29,566 nucleotides of DNA from JBDRGC01 sp043818215 (GTDB lineage Bacteria; Chloroflexota; Anaerolineae; Anaerolineales; UBA11858). The position numbers and the translations under genes are program-made. The notes beneath the pieces are model-generated. The model worked only from the letters and a program-made list of their open reading frames with translations. It searched no databases and had not been told where the DNA came from. Positions 14,466 through 22,265 of this stretch are shown here, in pieces; position 1 is the stretch's first letter, and every line of letters begins with the position of its first letter. The DNA is taken from positions 1-29,566 of the forward strand of contig JBDRGC010000092.1 of the NCBI GenBank assembly GCA_043818215.1, given 5' to 3'.

Positions 14466-15266
14466 CTACTGCCATCCCCACCACACTCCCCCCGCTACAA
14501 CCGCTCCCAAAATCGAGGCCATAAAGTTGACCATATCGTTATTCAGCCAATGCCAGCCGCGAATTTGGACGGTCTCTGTTCCGCAGATATGCTGAGGATG
14601 ACGCTCGGTCTCTTTGTCGCAGTGGGGACAGTGATAGATAGCCTGGACGGTAGCCCCCAGCAGGGAATCGAACAGTGAGCCGCAGACTCCACCCAGGGTG
14701 GCTGCCGTCAACAGGGTCAGCGCGCCGCTCCCAACGGAGAATGCCGCTCCCACCAGCCCGATGATGGCTGCCCCTCCCAGGGTGGCGAGAGTCCCCAACA
14801 GCGAGATGCCGCCAGATGTCCCCGGTTCGACTATCTTACCGTTGGCGATCAGCCGCGGCGGTTTGGGATTCAGCACGCCCAGTTCCGTGGACCAGGTATC
14901 GGCGTTGACCGCCGCCATCGACCCGGCGTAAGCGACCCAAATCCAAGTCTGCTCGGGTGCGGCGACAAGGACAAGCACCAGCAGCATCCCTAATCCACCG
15001 TTGGCCAGCACCTGGCCCCAATCGCGCCGGCTGCCCTTGGCGAACTTTTCACCCAGGCCCGCTTTGCGGCGTTTGAAGGTGCGGGAAAGTGCGCTGGATG
15101 AGATGAAAAATACCAGCAGGAGAGCAGCCCACGGCAGGCCGCCGAGGCCAAAGATCAACCCGCCAGTGACAGCCGCGGCGACAGCCCCGCTGTTGGACAG
15201 CGAGCCAGCCCGCCAGGCCAAAATGCTGATGAGAATGCCAGATACGATTCCGAGTAAAAGTTGCAT
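14466..15266 (-). CDS. DUF92 / TMEM19-family membrane protein
   Basis: A 266-aa protein with about six membrane helices and the DUF92 hallmarks: the N-terminal SNSGAVAAAVTGGLIFGLGG, the loop SSSALSRTFKRRKAG, then GSRRDWGQVLANGG and AVNADTWSTELGVL, then LGGVCGSLFDSLLGATVQ. The family includes plant VTE6 and cyanobacterial phytyl-phosphate kinases, which phosphorylate prenyl phosphates; a prenyl/phytyl phosphate kinase role is a family-level guess here. A CPHC...C segment (about residues 213-228) could bind a metal. Three DnaA-box-like sites lie directly upstream of the start and no clear Shine-Dalgarno sequence is present. Confidence 0.85.
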   Translation of the reverse strand: MQLLLGIVSGILISILAWRAGSLSNSGAVAAAVTGGLIFGLGGLPWAALLLVFFISSSALSRTFKRRKAGLGEKFAKGSRRDWGQVLANGGLGMLLVLVLVAAPEQTWIWVAYAGSMAAVNADTWSTELGVLNPKPPRLIANGKIVEPGTSGGISLLGTLATLGGAAIIGLVGAAFSVGSGALTLLTAATLGGVCGSLFDSLLGATVQAIYHCPHCDKETERHPQHICGTETVQIRGWHWLNNDMVNFMASILGAVVAGGVWWGWQ

Positions 15267-15271
15267 AATTT

Positions 15272-15322
15272 TGTGGATAAGTGCTGATTTCCTGTGGATA
15301 ACTATGGATGTGCTGGGGATAA
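15272..15322 (-). promoter_or_regulatory. Three DnaA-box-like sites at exact 21-bp spacing
   Basis: On the minus strand TTATCCACA (15272-15280), TTATCCACA (15293-15301) and TTATCCCCA (15314-15322) are direct repeats 21 bp apart, two helical turns. They begin 5 bp before the DUF92 ATG. An A/T-rich stretch (15340-15360) follows. Confidence 0.6.
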
Positions 15323-15437
15323 GTCAGCCAATATTCAAGAATGAGAATTAAATAATATACCCAATGCGCAAGAGAATAGAGATTGGAGATTGGAGATTAC
15401 ATGCTAATAATCTGCCCATCTCCTATCCCGGACAAGC

Positions 15438-15496
15438 CCCCGTACACATCCCCCAGTACCTGGGATAGGTGTGCCATGTACTGGCGATACACGGGG
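15438..15496. other. Nested hairpin element
   Basis: CCCCGT/ACGGGG (15438-15443 with 15491-15496) encloses CCAGTAC/GTACTGG (15453-15459 with 15478-15484). No gene is seen in 15323-15669; short open frames there are built of repeat DNA. Confidence 0.45.
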
Positions 15497-15669
15497 ACAA
15501 GCCGATACTAAAATTTATTACCGCGAAGGATACCTATTCAGGCACTGCGCAAAAAGGCTCAAAAAGGTTTCTTTTTATTTTTCTTTGTATTACTTCGTGC
15601 CTTGTGGTAAATTTATTGTTTTGTACATCGTGCCGGTATGGTATACAAGCTTTTCATTGCTTATGTACT

Positions 15670-15745
15670 AATCTCCAATCTCCAATCTCCAATCTCCAAT
15701 CTCCAATCTCCAATCTCCAATCTCCAATCTCCAATCTCCAATCTC
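15670..15745. repeat. Near-perfect AATCTCC heptad array
   Basis: About 11 copies of AATCTCC with no spacer, 46 bp downstream of the stop of the PH-domain gene. The unit is the same as at 2542, 17580 and (reverse) 26111. Confidence 0.95.
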
Positions 15746-15791
15746 ACAAACGGGTAAGTTATTTAAGTACGGTTCTTTGCCGCTTCAAAAG

Positions 15792-16706
15792 CTACGCCGC
15801 ACTTCGTAGAATAAAGTACACCGCGCCCAAAAACAGGGCAGCCACGAAAACACTGTTGCCCCAAAGCAGGTAGGCCAGAATTTGGCTCTCATCTTGGCGA
15901 TAGAAAAACAGCCCCAAAAAGAGATTGATAAACAGAAAAATAGTGTTTAACACAGGCAGGAGCATTAACTGAATGCCCAAGATGGGCGCCCTGGGTGCGC
16001 CGCTGGCGGTAAATCCCAAAGAGATTTGTCCCAGGGCGGGGATGACGAGACTCACCCACACCAGCAATCCCAGGCTGAGAAGCACGCTCGTTAAAATCAA
16101 GTAACGCACCGGGCGGGTTTTCCAAATCCGGGCCAATAGAAATGTAGGCTGTACCGACTGCGGCTGCGGTGGGTAGAGTGACCCCAACTCGGTGAGCCGT
16201 TGGTAAGCCTGCAAAAATGCACTCGGATCGTTGGGGGATACCGCAAAAATACGGTCGGAGGTGGCAATCAGAATCAAGTTGCGCCCTCGGGAGGCGAGGA
16301 ACTCCACCGGTATGCCGCCGGCTACTCGACGCATTCCCAATACGGCCCCGGGCCATCGCAACCAGGGGAGGCGGAGGGAACTGATCAAGTCTGAATCTGG
16401 CCGCACCCACAGGATGTCATTGGTAGGGATAATTTCAACTCTCAATCCCCACTGCAAGCGGATATTATCTCGCTCGAGGATATAAACCGACCTTTGCAAT
16501 GTGTACAGCCGGTACACTAATAGCGGCACCAGTGGAATAGCCAATAGAGCGGGGAACAAGTAAGATAAAAACACCGGGCCAATGTCGGCGGCATAAGCTG
16601 TTTCATACAACCCCCAGACGCCACCAAGCGTCAAGGCAATGATGGCTGACAGATGAAAGATATTCCCTCCACGGCGAGGGGGATAGAAAGTAAAGGCATC
16701 GTTCAC
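15792..16706 (-). CDS. PH-domain membrane protein, function unknown
   Basis: A 304-aa protein starting at a GTG. Two helices (about 17-37 and 46-66) are followed by a cytoplasmic domain with the pattern of bacterial PH domains (YILERDNIRLQWGLRVEIIP, then the DILWVRPDSD turn and NLILIATSDRIFAVSPNDPS, as in DUF304/bPH2), then three or four more helices from about residue 195. The bacterial family has no single known role. No Shine-Dalgarno sequence precedes the GTG, but TATAAAT lies about 9 nt upstream on the coding strand, suggesting a leaderless transcript. The gene is isolated between repeat regions. Confidence 0.75.
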   Translation of the reverse strand: MNDAFTFYPPRRGGNIFHLSAIIALTLGGVWGLYETAYAADIGPVFLSYLFPALLAIPLVPLLVYRLYTLQRSVYILERDNIRLQWGLRVEIIPTNDILWVRPDSDLISSLRLPWLRWPGAVLGMRRVAGGIPVEFLASRGRNLILIATSDRIFAVSPNDPSAFLQAYQRLTELGSLYPPQPQSVQPTFLLARIWKTRPVRYLILTSVLLSLGLLVWVSLVIPALGQISLGFTASGAPRAPILGIQLMLLPVLNTIFLFINLFLGLFFYRQDESQILAYLLWGNSVFVAALFLGAVYFILRSAA

Positions 16707-16766
16707 AAGGGCTATTTATACCACAACCAGACTCGTATTCTAGTCAGGTGGTTCTAGAAAAATGAG

Positions 16767-16964
16767 GTAGTTGCTCAAAATGTTAGTGGTGCATTGCATC
16801 CCCAAGTATGCATACCCACCAACATAACCGAATGGTAAATGGTAAATGGTGAATTATAAATTGTAAATGCTGTATACACCTCATTTACCATTTACCATTT
16901 CATTCCCCCCTGCATAATAATGCAGTTCTATCGTTGCTTGACCACCAAGATTTTGAGCAACTAC
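16767..16964. mobile_element. Inverted-repeat element with 24-bp arms
   Basis: GTAGTTGCTCAAAAT-G-TT-A-GTGGT (16767-16790) matches the reverse complement of 16941-16964 at 22 of 24 positions. The 198-bp body includes facing ATGGTAA heptads (16834-16860 and 16874-16901) that pair with each other. No gene is present. Confidence 0.6.
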
Positions 16965-16984
16965 AAAATGAGCAGCCGAAATTT

Positions 16985-17058
16985 CGTGAAGCGTGAAAAC
17001 GTGAAGAGTGTAACGTGAAACGTAAAACGTGAAGTTCATGCACGTTTCACGCATCACG
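16985..17058. repeat. GTGAAAC-type heptads facing TTTCACG
   Basis: Units such as CGTGAAA and CGTGAAG (16985-17035) face CACGTTTCACGCATCACG (17041-17058). Same heptad family as 4633-4770. Confidence 0.85.
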
Positions 17059-17071
17059 AATAACCGGGAAT

Positions 17072-17100
17072 TTGACCTCTCACTCGCTTTGTGGCATAAT
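17072..17100 (+). promoter_or_regulatory. ileS promoter
   Basis: -35 TTGACC (17072-17077), 17-bp spacer, -10 CATAAT (17095-17100). Transcription would start near 17107, about 25-30 nt before the T-box stem I. Confidence 0.7.
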
Positions 17101-17296
17101 CTCGCCCAACAACAAAATACCCACAGGCTTTGATGGAAACGAGTAGGTTTGTGAATGTCTGACAGCGAACCCGGGGATGGTGTGAGCCGGGTCAGACCAG
17201 CAGGCCGAAAATCCTTCCGGAGCTTCAACCTAAAAGCCATCTGGCGAGTAAGGAAGACGGAGTTGCCTCTCGTTACCAGGGCACGGGTATAAGCCG

Positions 17297-17420
17297 GGAA
17301 TCAGTAGATCGGTAAACCAGGAAATCAGTAGATCAGTAAACCAGTAGATCAGTAAATCAGTTACGAATACCTGACCTACTGACCTACTGATCTACTGACC
17401 TACTGATCTACCAATCCCTG
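17297..17420. repeat. CAGTAGAT octamer hairpin array inside the T-box
   Basis: CAGTAGAT, CAGTAAAC and CAGTAAAT octamers (to about 17361) face complementary ACTGATCT/ACTGACCT octamers (to about 17410), with GGGAATC/AATCCCTGG near the base. It folds into one long self-contained stem. The same octamer forms the array at 29282-29518. Confidence 0.9.
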
Positions 17421-17484
17421 GCCGTACTCGACCAAGCGCCCGCCCCTCGCGGCGGGAATCCGGGTGGTACCGCGTGAGCCATTG

Positions 17485-17520
17485 ACTCTCGTCCCTGAGT
17501 GGACGAGAGTTTTTTATTTT
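17485..17520 (+). terminator. T-box intrinsic terminator
   Basis: Perfect 10-bp stem ACTCTCGTCC / GGACGAGAGT, loop CTGAGT, then TTTTTATTTT. Forms when tRNA-Ile is charged. Confidence 0.92.
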
Positions 17521-17622
17521 GGAGATTGGAGATTAGAGACTAGAGATTCGAGACCAGAGATTGAATGTACAACTAATCTCCAATCTCCAATCTCCAATCT
17601 CCAATCTCTAATCACCAATCTC
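17521..17622. repeat. Facing GGAGATT / AATCTCC heptads before ileS
   Basis: GGAGATTGGAGATTAGAGAC (17521-17560 region) faces about six AATCTCC heptads (17574-17622), between the terminator and the ileS ribosome-binding site (GGAGAG at about 17631). Confidence 0.9.
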
Positions 17623-17641
17623 AATTTACTGGAGAGAAACC

Positions 17642-20600
17642 ATGCCTTTCAAATCTGTCCCCAACAAAGTAGACTTCATCGCCCAGGAACACGAAGTCCT
17701 AGAATTCTGGAAAGTCAACCAATCCTTTGAAAAATTACGCCAATTGCGCAAAGGCCAGCCCCACTGGTCCTTCATCGACGGGCCGATTACGGCTAACAAT
17801 CCCATGGGCGTACACCACGGCTGGGGCCGCACCTATAAAGACCTCTACAACCGCTACTGGACGATGCGTGGCCGCGAGCTGCGTTACCAGAACGGATTCG
17901 ACTGTCAGGGGCTGTGGGTGGAGGTCGAGGTCGAGAAAGAGATGGGCTTCAAGTCTAAAAAAGATATCGAAGACTACGGTCTGGAGGAATTTGTCAAGAA
18001 ATGCAAAGCCCGTGTGCTGCGTTACGCTGCCGTGCAAACCGAGCAATCCATCCGCCTGGGTTATTGGATGGACTGGAATGATACCGACATGCTGCGGATG
18101 TTGGCCGATAAGCTGCTCACAGACCCCATGCAGGTACTCACCGTCAACAGGCCAGATGGCCCCGTCACCGACACGGTCGAGCAAATCGTGGGGCGGTTGG
18201 GACTGCCGGAACTGGGCGGCAGTTACTTCACCTTCTCCAACGAGAATAACTACATGATTTGGGCCTTTCTCAAGAAATGCTGGCAGAAGGGCTGGCTCTA
18301 CCGCGGCGCCGACGTGATGCCCTGGTGCCCGCGCTGTGCCACCGGCATCACCCAGCACGAGATCGTCACTGATGGGTACATGGAGTTGACGCATTTCGCG
18401 GTGACGCTGCGCTTCCCACTGCGGACGGAAGACCGAAGACCGAAGACCGAAACTGCCGGTCCCCCGTCCCCCGTCCCCGGTCGTCGGCACGACCCCCAAA
18501 CCGGCCTCCCCGAATCTCTCCTCGTCTGGACCACAACCCCCTGGACGCTCACCAGCAACGTTGCCGCGGCTGTTGGGCCTGAGTTGGATTATGTCAAGGT
18601 TAAGCAAGGTGACGAGATCGTTTATCTGTCGAAGGGGACTCTCCACATCCTGTGCGGCGATTATCAAGTCTTGGGCGAACTCAAAGGCGCCGAGATGGAA
18701 GGCTGGACCTACGACGGCCCCTTCGATGACTTACCCGCAGCCAACACCCCCGGCGGCGTGACACACCTGGATGAACTGGTCGCGGGCATCAAAGAATCCG
18801 CCGCCCAGGTTCACCAAGTCATCTTGTGGGATGAAGTCGGGGAGGCTGAGGGAACCGGCATTGTTCACATCGCTCCCGGCTGTGGCGCCGAAGACTTCGA
18901 GTTGGGCAAAGAATACGGTTTCCCGCTCATCGCCCCGCTGGACGAAGGCGGTTACTTCATCGCTGGCTTTGGCTGGCTGACCGGGCAACAAGTCGCCGAT
19001 GTTGCCGATCCTATCTTCGAAGATTTGGAAAAGAAAGGCATTCTCTATCACGTCGAGCCGTACACCCACCGCTACCCCACTTGCTGGCGCTGTAAAACCG
19101 AGTTGGTCTTCCGCCTGGTGGACGAGTGGTTCATCAATATGGGCCAGAGCTACGATAAGCCCCGCGAGCAGCTCACAGCCGAGGAGAAAGAAGCCTCTCT
19201 GCGCTACCAAATCATGGATGTGGTCGATCAAATCCGCTGGATCCCCGAGTTCGGCCACAAACGTGAGTTGGACTGGCTGCGCAATATGCAGGACTGGATG
19301 ATCTCCAAAAAACGCTTCTGGGGTCTGGCTCTGCCCATCTGGGTTTGCGGCGAGTGCGATCACTTCCACATCATCGGCGATAAGCACGAACTCGAAGAGC
19401 GCGCTGTCGAGGGTTGGGATAAGTTCGCAGGCCACACCCCTCACCGGCCTTATATCGACGCCATCAAGATTCATTGCCCAGAATGTGGCGCAACAATGAC
19501 CCGCATCCCCGAAGTCGGCGACCCCTGGCTGGATGCCGGCATCGTCAGTTTCAGCACCCTGCAATACCGCAGTAACCCCGATTTTTGGCGCAAATGGTAT
19601 CCCGCCCACTGGATCAGCGAGTCCTTCCCCGGCCAATTCCGCAACTGGTTCTACAGCCTGCTCGTCATGGGAACCGTACTCGACAACTCCCCGCCCTTCC
19701 TCGAAAATTTCGGCTACGCCAGCCTCTACGCCGAGGATGGCCGCGAGATGCACAAATCCTGGGGCAATATGATCGAATTCAACCAGGCCGCCGACAAAAT
19801 GGGCGTCGATGTGATGCGCTGGCTGTACTGCGCCCACAAACCGGAGAACAACCTGATCTTTGGCTACCAACGCGCCGAGGAAACCCGCCGCCGATTCCTG
19901 ATCCCGCTGTGGAATGTTTACTCCTTCTTTGCGACGTATGCCAATTTGGATGGATGGACTCCCTCACCCCCCAGTTCCTCTCCCGATGGGAGTACATCTT
20001 CAGGTATGCTTAACGGAGGGGGAGGAGGGCAGAGCAGTGGGGGGATGGGCTTCGACCCCGGAACCCCGGAGGGTGCCACTCCCCAAAGCGATAACCCGCT
20101 TGATAGGTGGATTCTAGCCCGCCTGAACCAGGTGGTGGAGAGCGTCACCGACAACCTCGAAAACTCCGACGCCTTCGCCGCAACCCTGGTCGTCGAGGCC
20201 CTGGCGGACGATTTGACCAACTGGTACGTGCGCCGCTCCCGCCGCCGCTTCTGGAAATCCGAGCTTGACAGCGACAAAGATACCGCCTACGCCACCCTGT
20301 GGCACGTTCTGGTCAAGCTGGCCCGCACCCTGGCCCCCGTTATCCCCTTTGTCACCGAGGTGATGTATCAGAACCTGGTGCGCGGCGTTTTCCCCGACAC
20401 TTCGACATCGCTCAGTGCAGGTGCCCACGAGAGCATCCACCACACCGACTGGCCTCAGGCCGACATCGCCGCGATGGACGAAAAACTGGTCGAGCAGATG
20501 GCGCTGGCCCGCCGGATCGCCAGCCTGGGACTCAGCGCCCGCGGCAACGCGGGTATCAAAGTCCGCCAGCCGTTGGCCAGGCTGCTGGTTAACGCAGACC

Positions 20601-21247
20601 TTCCAGGTTTGGGAAACCTGGAAGGTCTGGATGACGAGTTAATCGCCATAGTTACCGACGAGTTGAATGTCAAGGCCTTCGAGTTCGTCGCGGATGCCGG
20701 CAAGCTGGTCGACTACCGGGTGCTTCCCAATAGCAAATTGCTCGGCCCCAGGTTCGGCGCCGACTTCCCCAAAATGCGCGCCGCCCTCGGGAAACTTAAT
20801 CCCGCCGCAGTGGCTGCCAAAGTCGAGGCCGGAGAGACTGTGACGCTCGAAGTTGAGGGGCAAACCATCGTCCTCACATCCGAAGAAATCCTGGTAAACA
20901 CCGAACCTGCCGAGGGGCTGGCGACCGCATCCGATAGGCTGGTCACTGTAGGGATAGATACCGTGCTCACCCCCGGGTTGAAGGCCGAAGGTCTGGCACG
21001 TGAAATCGTCCGCCGGGTGCAGGCCCAGCGCAAGAACGCCGAATTCAATATCGAAGACCGCATAACAACCTGGTACTCCGCCGAAGGCGCGCTCGCCGAA
21101 GTCTTCGAAACCTGGGGCGATTACATCCAGGCCGAAACCCTGACTACTGAGTTGGTCGCCGGATCGCCGCCTAAAGAAGCCTTTGTGGAGACTCACAAAG
21201 TGGATGGGTTGGAGTTCACGGTAGGTATTTTGACAATGTCACATTAA
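17642..21247 (+). CDS. ileS: Isoleucine--tRNA ligase, with repeat-derived inserts
   Basis: Charges tRNA-Ile with isoleucine in the cytoplasm; class I synthetase of 1201 aa, longer than usual. The HIGH-like site is in PMGVHHGWGRT (residues 54-64, reading HHGW) and the KMSKS-like site is EMHKSWGN (702-709): both are divergent, so class Ile identity rests on overall fold motifs (LLVWTTTPWTLTSN editing-domain entry, DWLRNMQDWMISKKRFWG) and on the ATC specifier of the T-box upstream. Cys pairs (CPRC, CWRC, CGEC, CPEC) may bind zinc. Four low-complexity or palindromic inserts look repeat-derived: about 262-280, 773-815, 919-928 and 985-996. The last codons (LTMSH, stop) lie in the arm of an inverted-repeat element. 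GGAGAG precedes the ATG. Confidence 0.93.
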   Translation: MPFKSVPNKVDFIAQEHEVLEFWKVNQSFEKLRQLRKGQPHWSFIDGPITANNPMGVHHGWGRTYKDLYNRYWTMRGRELRYQNGFDCQGLWVEVEVEKEMGFKSKKDIEDYGLEEFVKKCKARVLRYAAVQTEQSIRLGYWMDWNDTDMLRMLADKLLTDPMQVLTVNRPDGPVTDTVEQIVGRLGLPELGGSYFTFSNENNYMIWAFLKKCWQKGWLYRGADVMPWCPRCATGITQHEIVTDGYMELTHFAVTLRFPLRTEDRRPKTETAGPPSPVPGRRHDPQTGLPESLLVWTTTPWTLTSNVAAAVGPELDYVKVKQGDEIVYLSKGTLHILCGDYQVLGELKGAEMEGWTYDGPFDDLPAANTPGGVTHLDELVAGIKESAAQVHQVILWDEVGEAEGTGIVHIAPGCGAEDFELGKEYGFPLIAPLDEGGYFIAGFGWLTGQQVADVADPIFEDLEKKGILYHVEPYTHRYPTCWRCKTELVFRLVDEWFINMGQSYDKPREQLTAEEKEASLRYQIMDVVDQIRWIPEFGHKRELDWLRNMQDWMISKKRFWGLALPIWVCGECDHFHIIGDKHELEERAVEGWDKFAGHTPHRPYIDAIKIHCPECGATMTRIPEVGDPWLDAGIVSFSTLQYRSNPDFWRKWYPAHWISESFPGQFRNWFYSLLVMGTVLDNSPPFLENFGYASLYAEDGREMHKSWGNMIEFNQAADKMGVDVMRWLYCAHKPENNLIFGYQRAEETRRRFLIPLWNVYSFFATYANLDGWTPSPPSSSPDGSTSSGMLNGGGGGQSSGGMGFDPGTPEGATPQSDNPLDRWILARLNQVVESVTDNLENSDAFAATLVVEALADDLTNWYVRRSRRRFWKSELDSDKDTAYATLWHVLVKLARTLAPVIPFVTEVMYQNLVRGVFPDTSTSLSAGAHESIHHTDWPQADIAAMDEKLVEQMALARRIASLGLSARGNAGIKVRQPLARLLVNADLPGLGNLEGLDDELIAIVTDELNVKAFEFVADAGKLVDYRVLPNSKLLGPRFGADFPKMRAALGKLNPAAVAAKVEAGETVTLEVEGQTIVLTSEEILVNTEPAEGLATASDRLVTVGIDTVLTPGLKAEGLAREIVRRVQAQRKNAEFNIEDRITTWYSAEGALAEVFETWGDYIQAETLTTELVAGSPPKEAFVETHKVDGLEFTVGILTMSH
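18426..18490 (+). repeat. Heptad repeats inside ileS
   Basis: Three GAAGACC units then three CCCCCGT-type units, encoding TEDRRPKTETAGPPSPVPGR (about residues 262-281) within the editing-domain region, just before the conserved WTTTPWT. Confidence 0.8.
19955..20095 (+). repeat. Low-complexity insert inside ileS
   Basis: C-rich then G-rich DNA encoding a Pro/Ser then Gly/Ser linker (about residues 773-815), between the catalytic domain (ending near YANLDGW) and the anticodon-binding domain (starting DNPLDRWIL). It resembles the intergenic purine-rich repeats of this window. Confidence 0.6.
20397..20424 (+). repeat. CTTCGACATCGCTCAGTGCA repeat inside ileS
   Basis: About 28 bp encoding DTSTSLSAGA (about residues 919-928), an interruption between VRGVFP and the conserved-looking HHTDWP. 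The pattern CTTCGAC..CGCTCAG..CAGG is familiar as an intergenic repeat in related genomes (from memory, not checked). Confidence 0.5.
20595..20629 (+). repeat. 35-bp palindrome inside ileS
   Basis: CAGACCTTCCAGGTTT, loop GGG, then the exact complement AAACCTGGAAGGTCTG. It encodes ADLPGLGNLEGL (about residues 985-996). Perfect 16-bp arms in coding DNA are far beyond chance. Confidence 0.9.
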
Positions 21248-21389
21248 TGTCACTGCGAGCGGAGTTTACGGAGCGTGGCAGTCTCCTTCATGCCAAGGAT
21301 GAGATTGCTTCAGCGGTAAAGCTGCTTCGTAATACCAACGGGTATACCCTTGCGGTATGACATCGAATTTGGAATGTGACATTGTCAAA
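21229..21389. mobile_element. MITE-like element with 17-bp terminal inverted repeats
   Basis: TTTGACAATGTCACATT (21229-21245) is the exact reverse complement of 21373-21389. The inside starts GTCACTGCGAGCGGAG and contains GAGATTGCTTC, the pattern of the widespread GTCATTGCGAGG..GCAATCTC intergenic repeats. The left arm encodes the end of IleRS. No gene inside. Confidence 0.7.
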
Positions 21390-21407
21390 GTAGTTACATA
21401 AAAAGTA

Positions 21408-21450
21408 ACTGCCCTCTCGATATAGTATATCGAGAGGGCAGTCGTTATTT
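21408..21450 (+). terminator. Terminator downstream of ileS
   Basis: Perfect 16-bp stem ACTGCCCTCTCGATAT / ATATCGAGAGGGCAGT with loop AGT, followed by CGTTATTTA. The T-run is poor, but the stem is very stable and lies between convergent genes. Confidence 0.65.
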
Positions 21451-21528
21451 AGAAACTTTGGGAATCTCCGGGGTAAACCGGATATGTGGGGGTGGGTATG
21501 ACGTTAATTGTGGTGCGTAATAATTCGT

Positions 21529-22212
21529 TTAGCTGCGCTTGACCGGCATATAACGGGCCAGCTTGGCTGCCAGGTTAGAGAGCGGCAAACTTTGCAACCA
21601 TATCTTACCGGGGCCTTTCAGACTGGCCAGGAAGAGGCCTTCGCCAGAAAAGAGAATATTCTTCAAGCCTTTGACACGCGTGATATCGTAGGTAACGCCT
21701 GGCTCGAACATGGCAATATGACCAGGGTCAACCTTCATGACTGCGCCGGCTTCCAAAGTGTATTCTCGGACTTCGCCGGGAATCTCGACAAAGGCTACCC
21801 CAGGGCCGGTAATTTTCTGAAGGATGAATCCCTCCCCCCCAAACAGCCCTGCTCCCAACTTCTTGCGGAAGTGCATTTCCAGCTTAACGGAGTCTTGGGC
21901 GCACATGAAAGCATCTTTTTGACAGATCAGACTCTGTCCGGCTGCCAGGTTAATATCCAGGACTTTGCCTGGGAATTCTGGAGTGAAAACGACCAGTCCA
22001 TTCTGGCTCTGACAGGTATAGGTGGTCATAAAAAGCGACTCGCCGGATAATGCCCGTCCCAGGCCAGACATAATCCCGCCCTTTGTGCTCGTTTCCATTG
22101 CGATATTCCCTCGCATCCAGGCCATCCCCCCCGACTCGGTGTAAATTGATTCACCTTGCTTCAAGTGAACATCCAGGGTTTGCATTACAGTTCCATAAAT
22201 TTTGTATTCCAT
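21529..22212 (-). CDS. AIM24 / TIGR00266-family protein
   Basis: A 227-aa beta-rich protein of the AIM24 family. Typical motifs are seen in order: GESIYTESGGMAWMRGNI (about 20-37), the LGRALSGESLFMTTYT segment (51-66), FTPEFPGKVLDINL, and later LGAGLFGGEGFILQKITGPG (about 118-137), FVEIPGEV and LKNILFSGEGLFLASLKGPG (about 183-202), a second family-like Gly-rich repeat. The bacterial family has no defined enzymatic activity; the yeast namesake affects mitochondrial membrane organisation. GGAGG lies 7 nt upstream of the ATG. The gene stands alone, convergent with ileS. Confidence 0.93.
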   Translation of the reverse strand: MEYKIYGTVMQTLDVHLKQGESIYTESGGMAWMRGNIAMETSTKGGIMSGLGRALSGESLFMTTYTCQSQNGLVVFTPEFPGKVLDINLAAGQSLICQKDAFMCAQDSVKLEMHFRKKLGAGLFGGEGFILQKITGPGVAFVEIPGEVREYTLEAGAVMKVDPGHIAMFEPGVTYDITRVKGLKNILFSGEGLFLASLKGPGKIWLQSLPLSNLAAKLARYMPVKRS

Positions 22213-22265
22213 TCGAAAACCTCCAGTATCATCTCAATATACTCAAAACGGACATAAAGTAACAA

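Larger units (their letters stand above)
17107..17520 (+). promoter_or_regulatory. T-box riboswitch controlling ileS, Ile (ATC) specifier
   Basis: Leader RNA that senses uncharged tRNA-Ile. Stem I starts at about 17131 with GGAAACGAGTAGG (AGTA loop-E motif), has the apical AGCGAACCCGGGGATGGTGT region (17164-17183), and returns through CCGAAA-ATC-CTTCC, placing the specifier ATC (Ile) at 17211-17213 right after the conserved GAA. A stem III-like hairpin CTGGCGAG...CTCGTTACCAG follows (about 17243-17281). The T-box sequence GGTGGTACCGCG (17463-17474) pairs with the tRNA acceptor end; the terminator is at 17485-17520. An 8-bp-unit repeat hairpin (17297-17420) is inserted between stem III and the antiterminator. 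Confidence 0.92.

Noticed and set aside
15272..15360. Chromosomal replication origin
   Set aside because: Only three DnaA-like boxes and no dnaA, dnaN, gyrB or rpmH gene nearby; kept only as a DnaA-site finding.
15469..15873. 134-codon plus-strand open frame
   Set aside because: Its middle is the AATCTCC array (NLQSPIS repeats) and the rest is antisense to the PH-domain gene or intergenic; no ribosome-binding site.
18731..19870. 379-codon minus-strand open frame
   Set aside because: Lies within ileS in antisense; high GC third positions create long shadows. The same applies to 3643-4710 and 4797-5747 against the GNAT genes.
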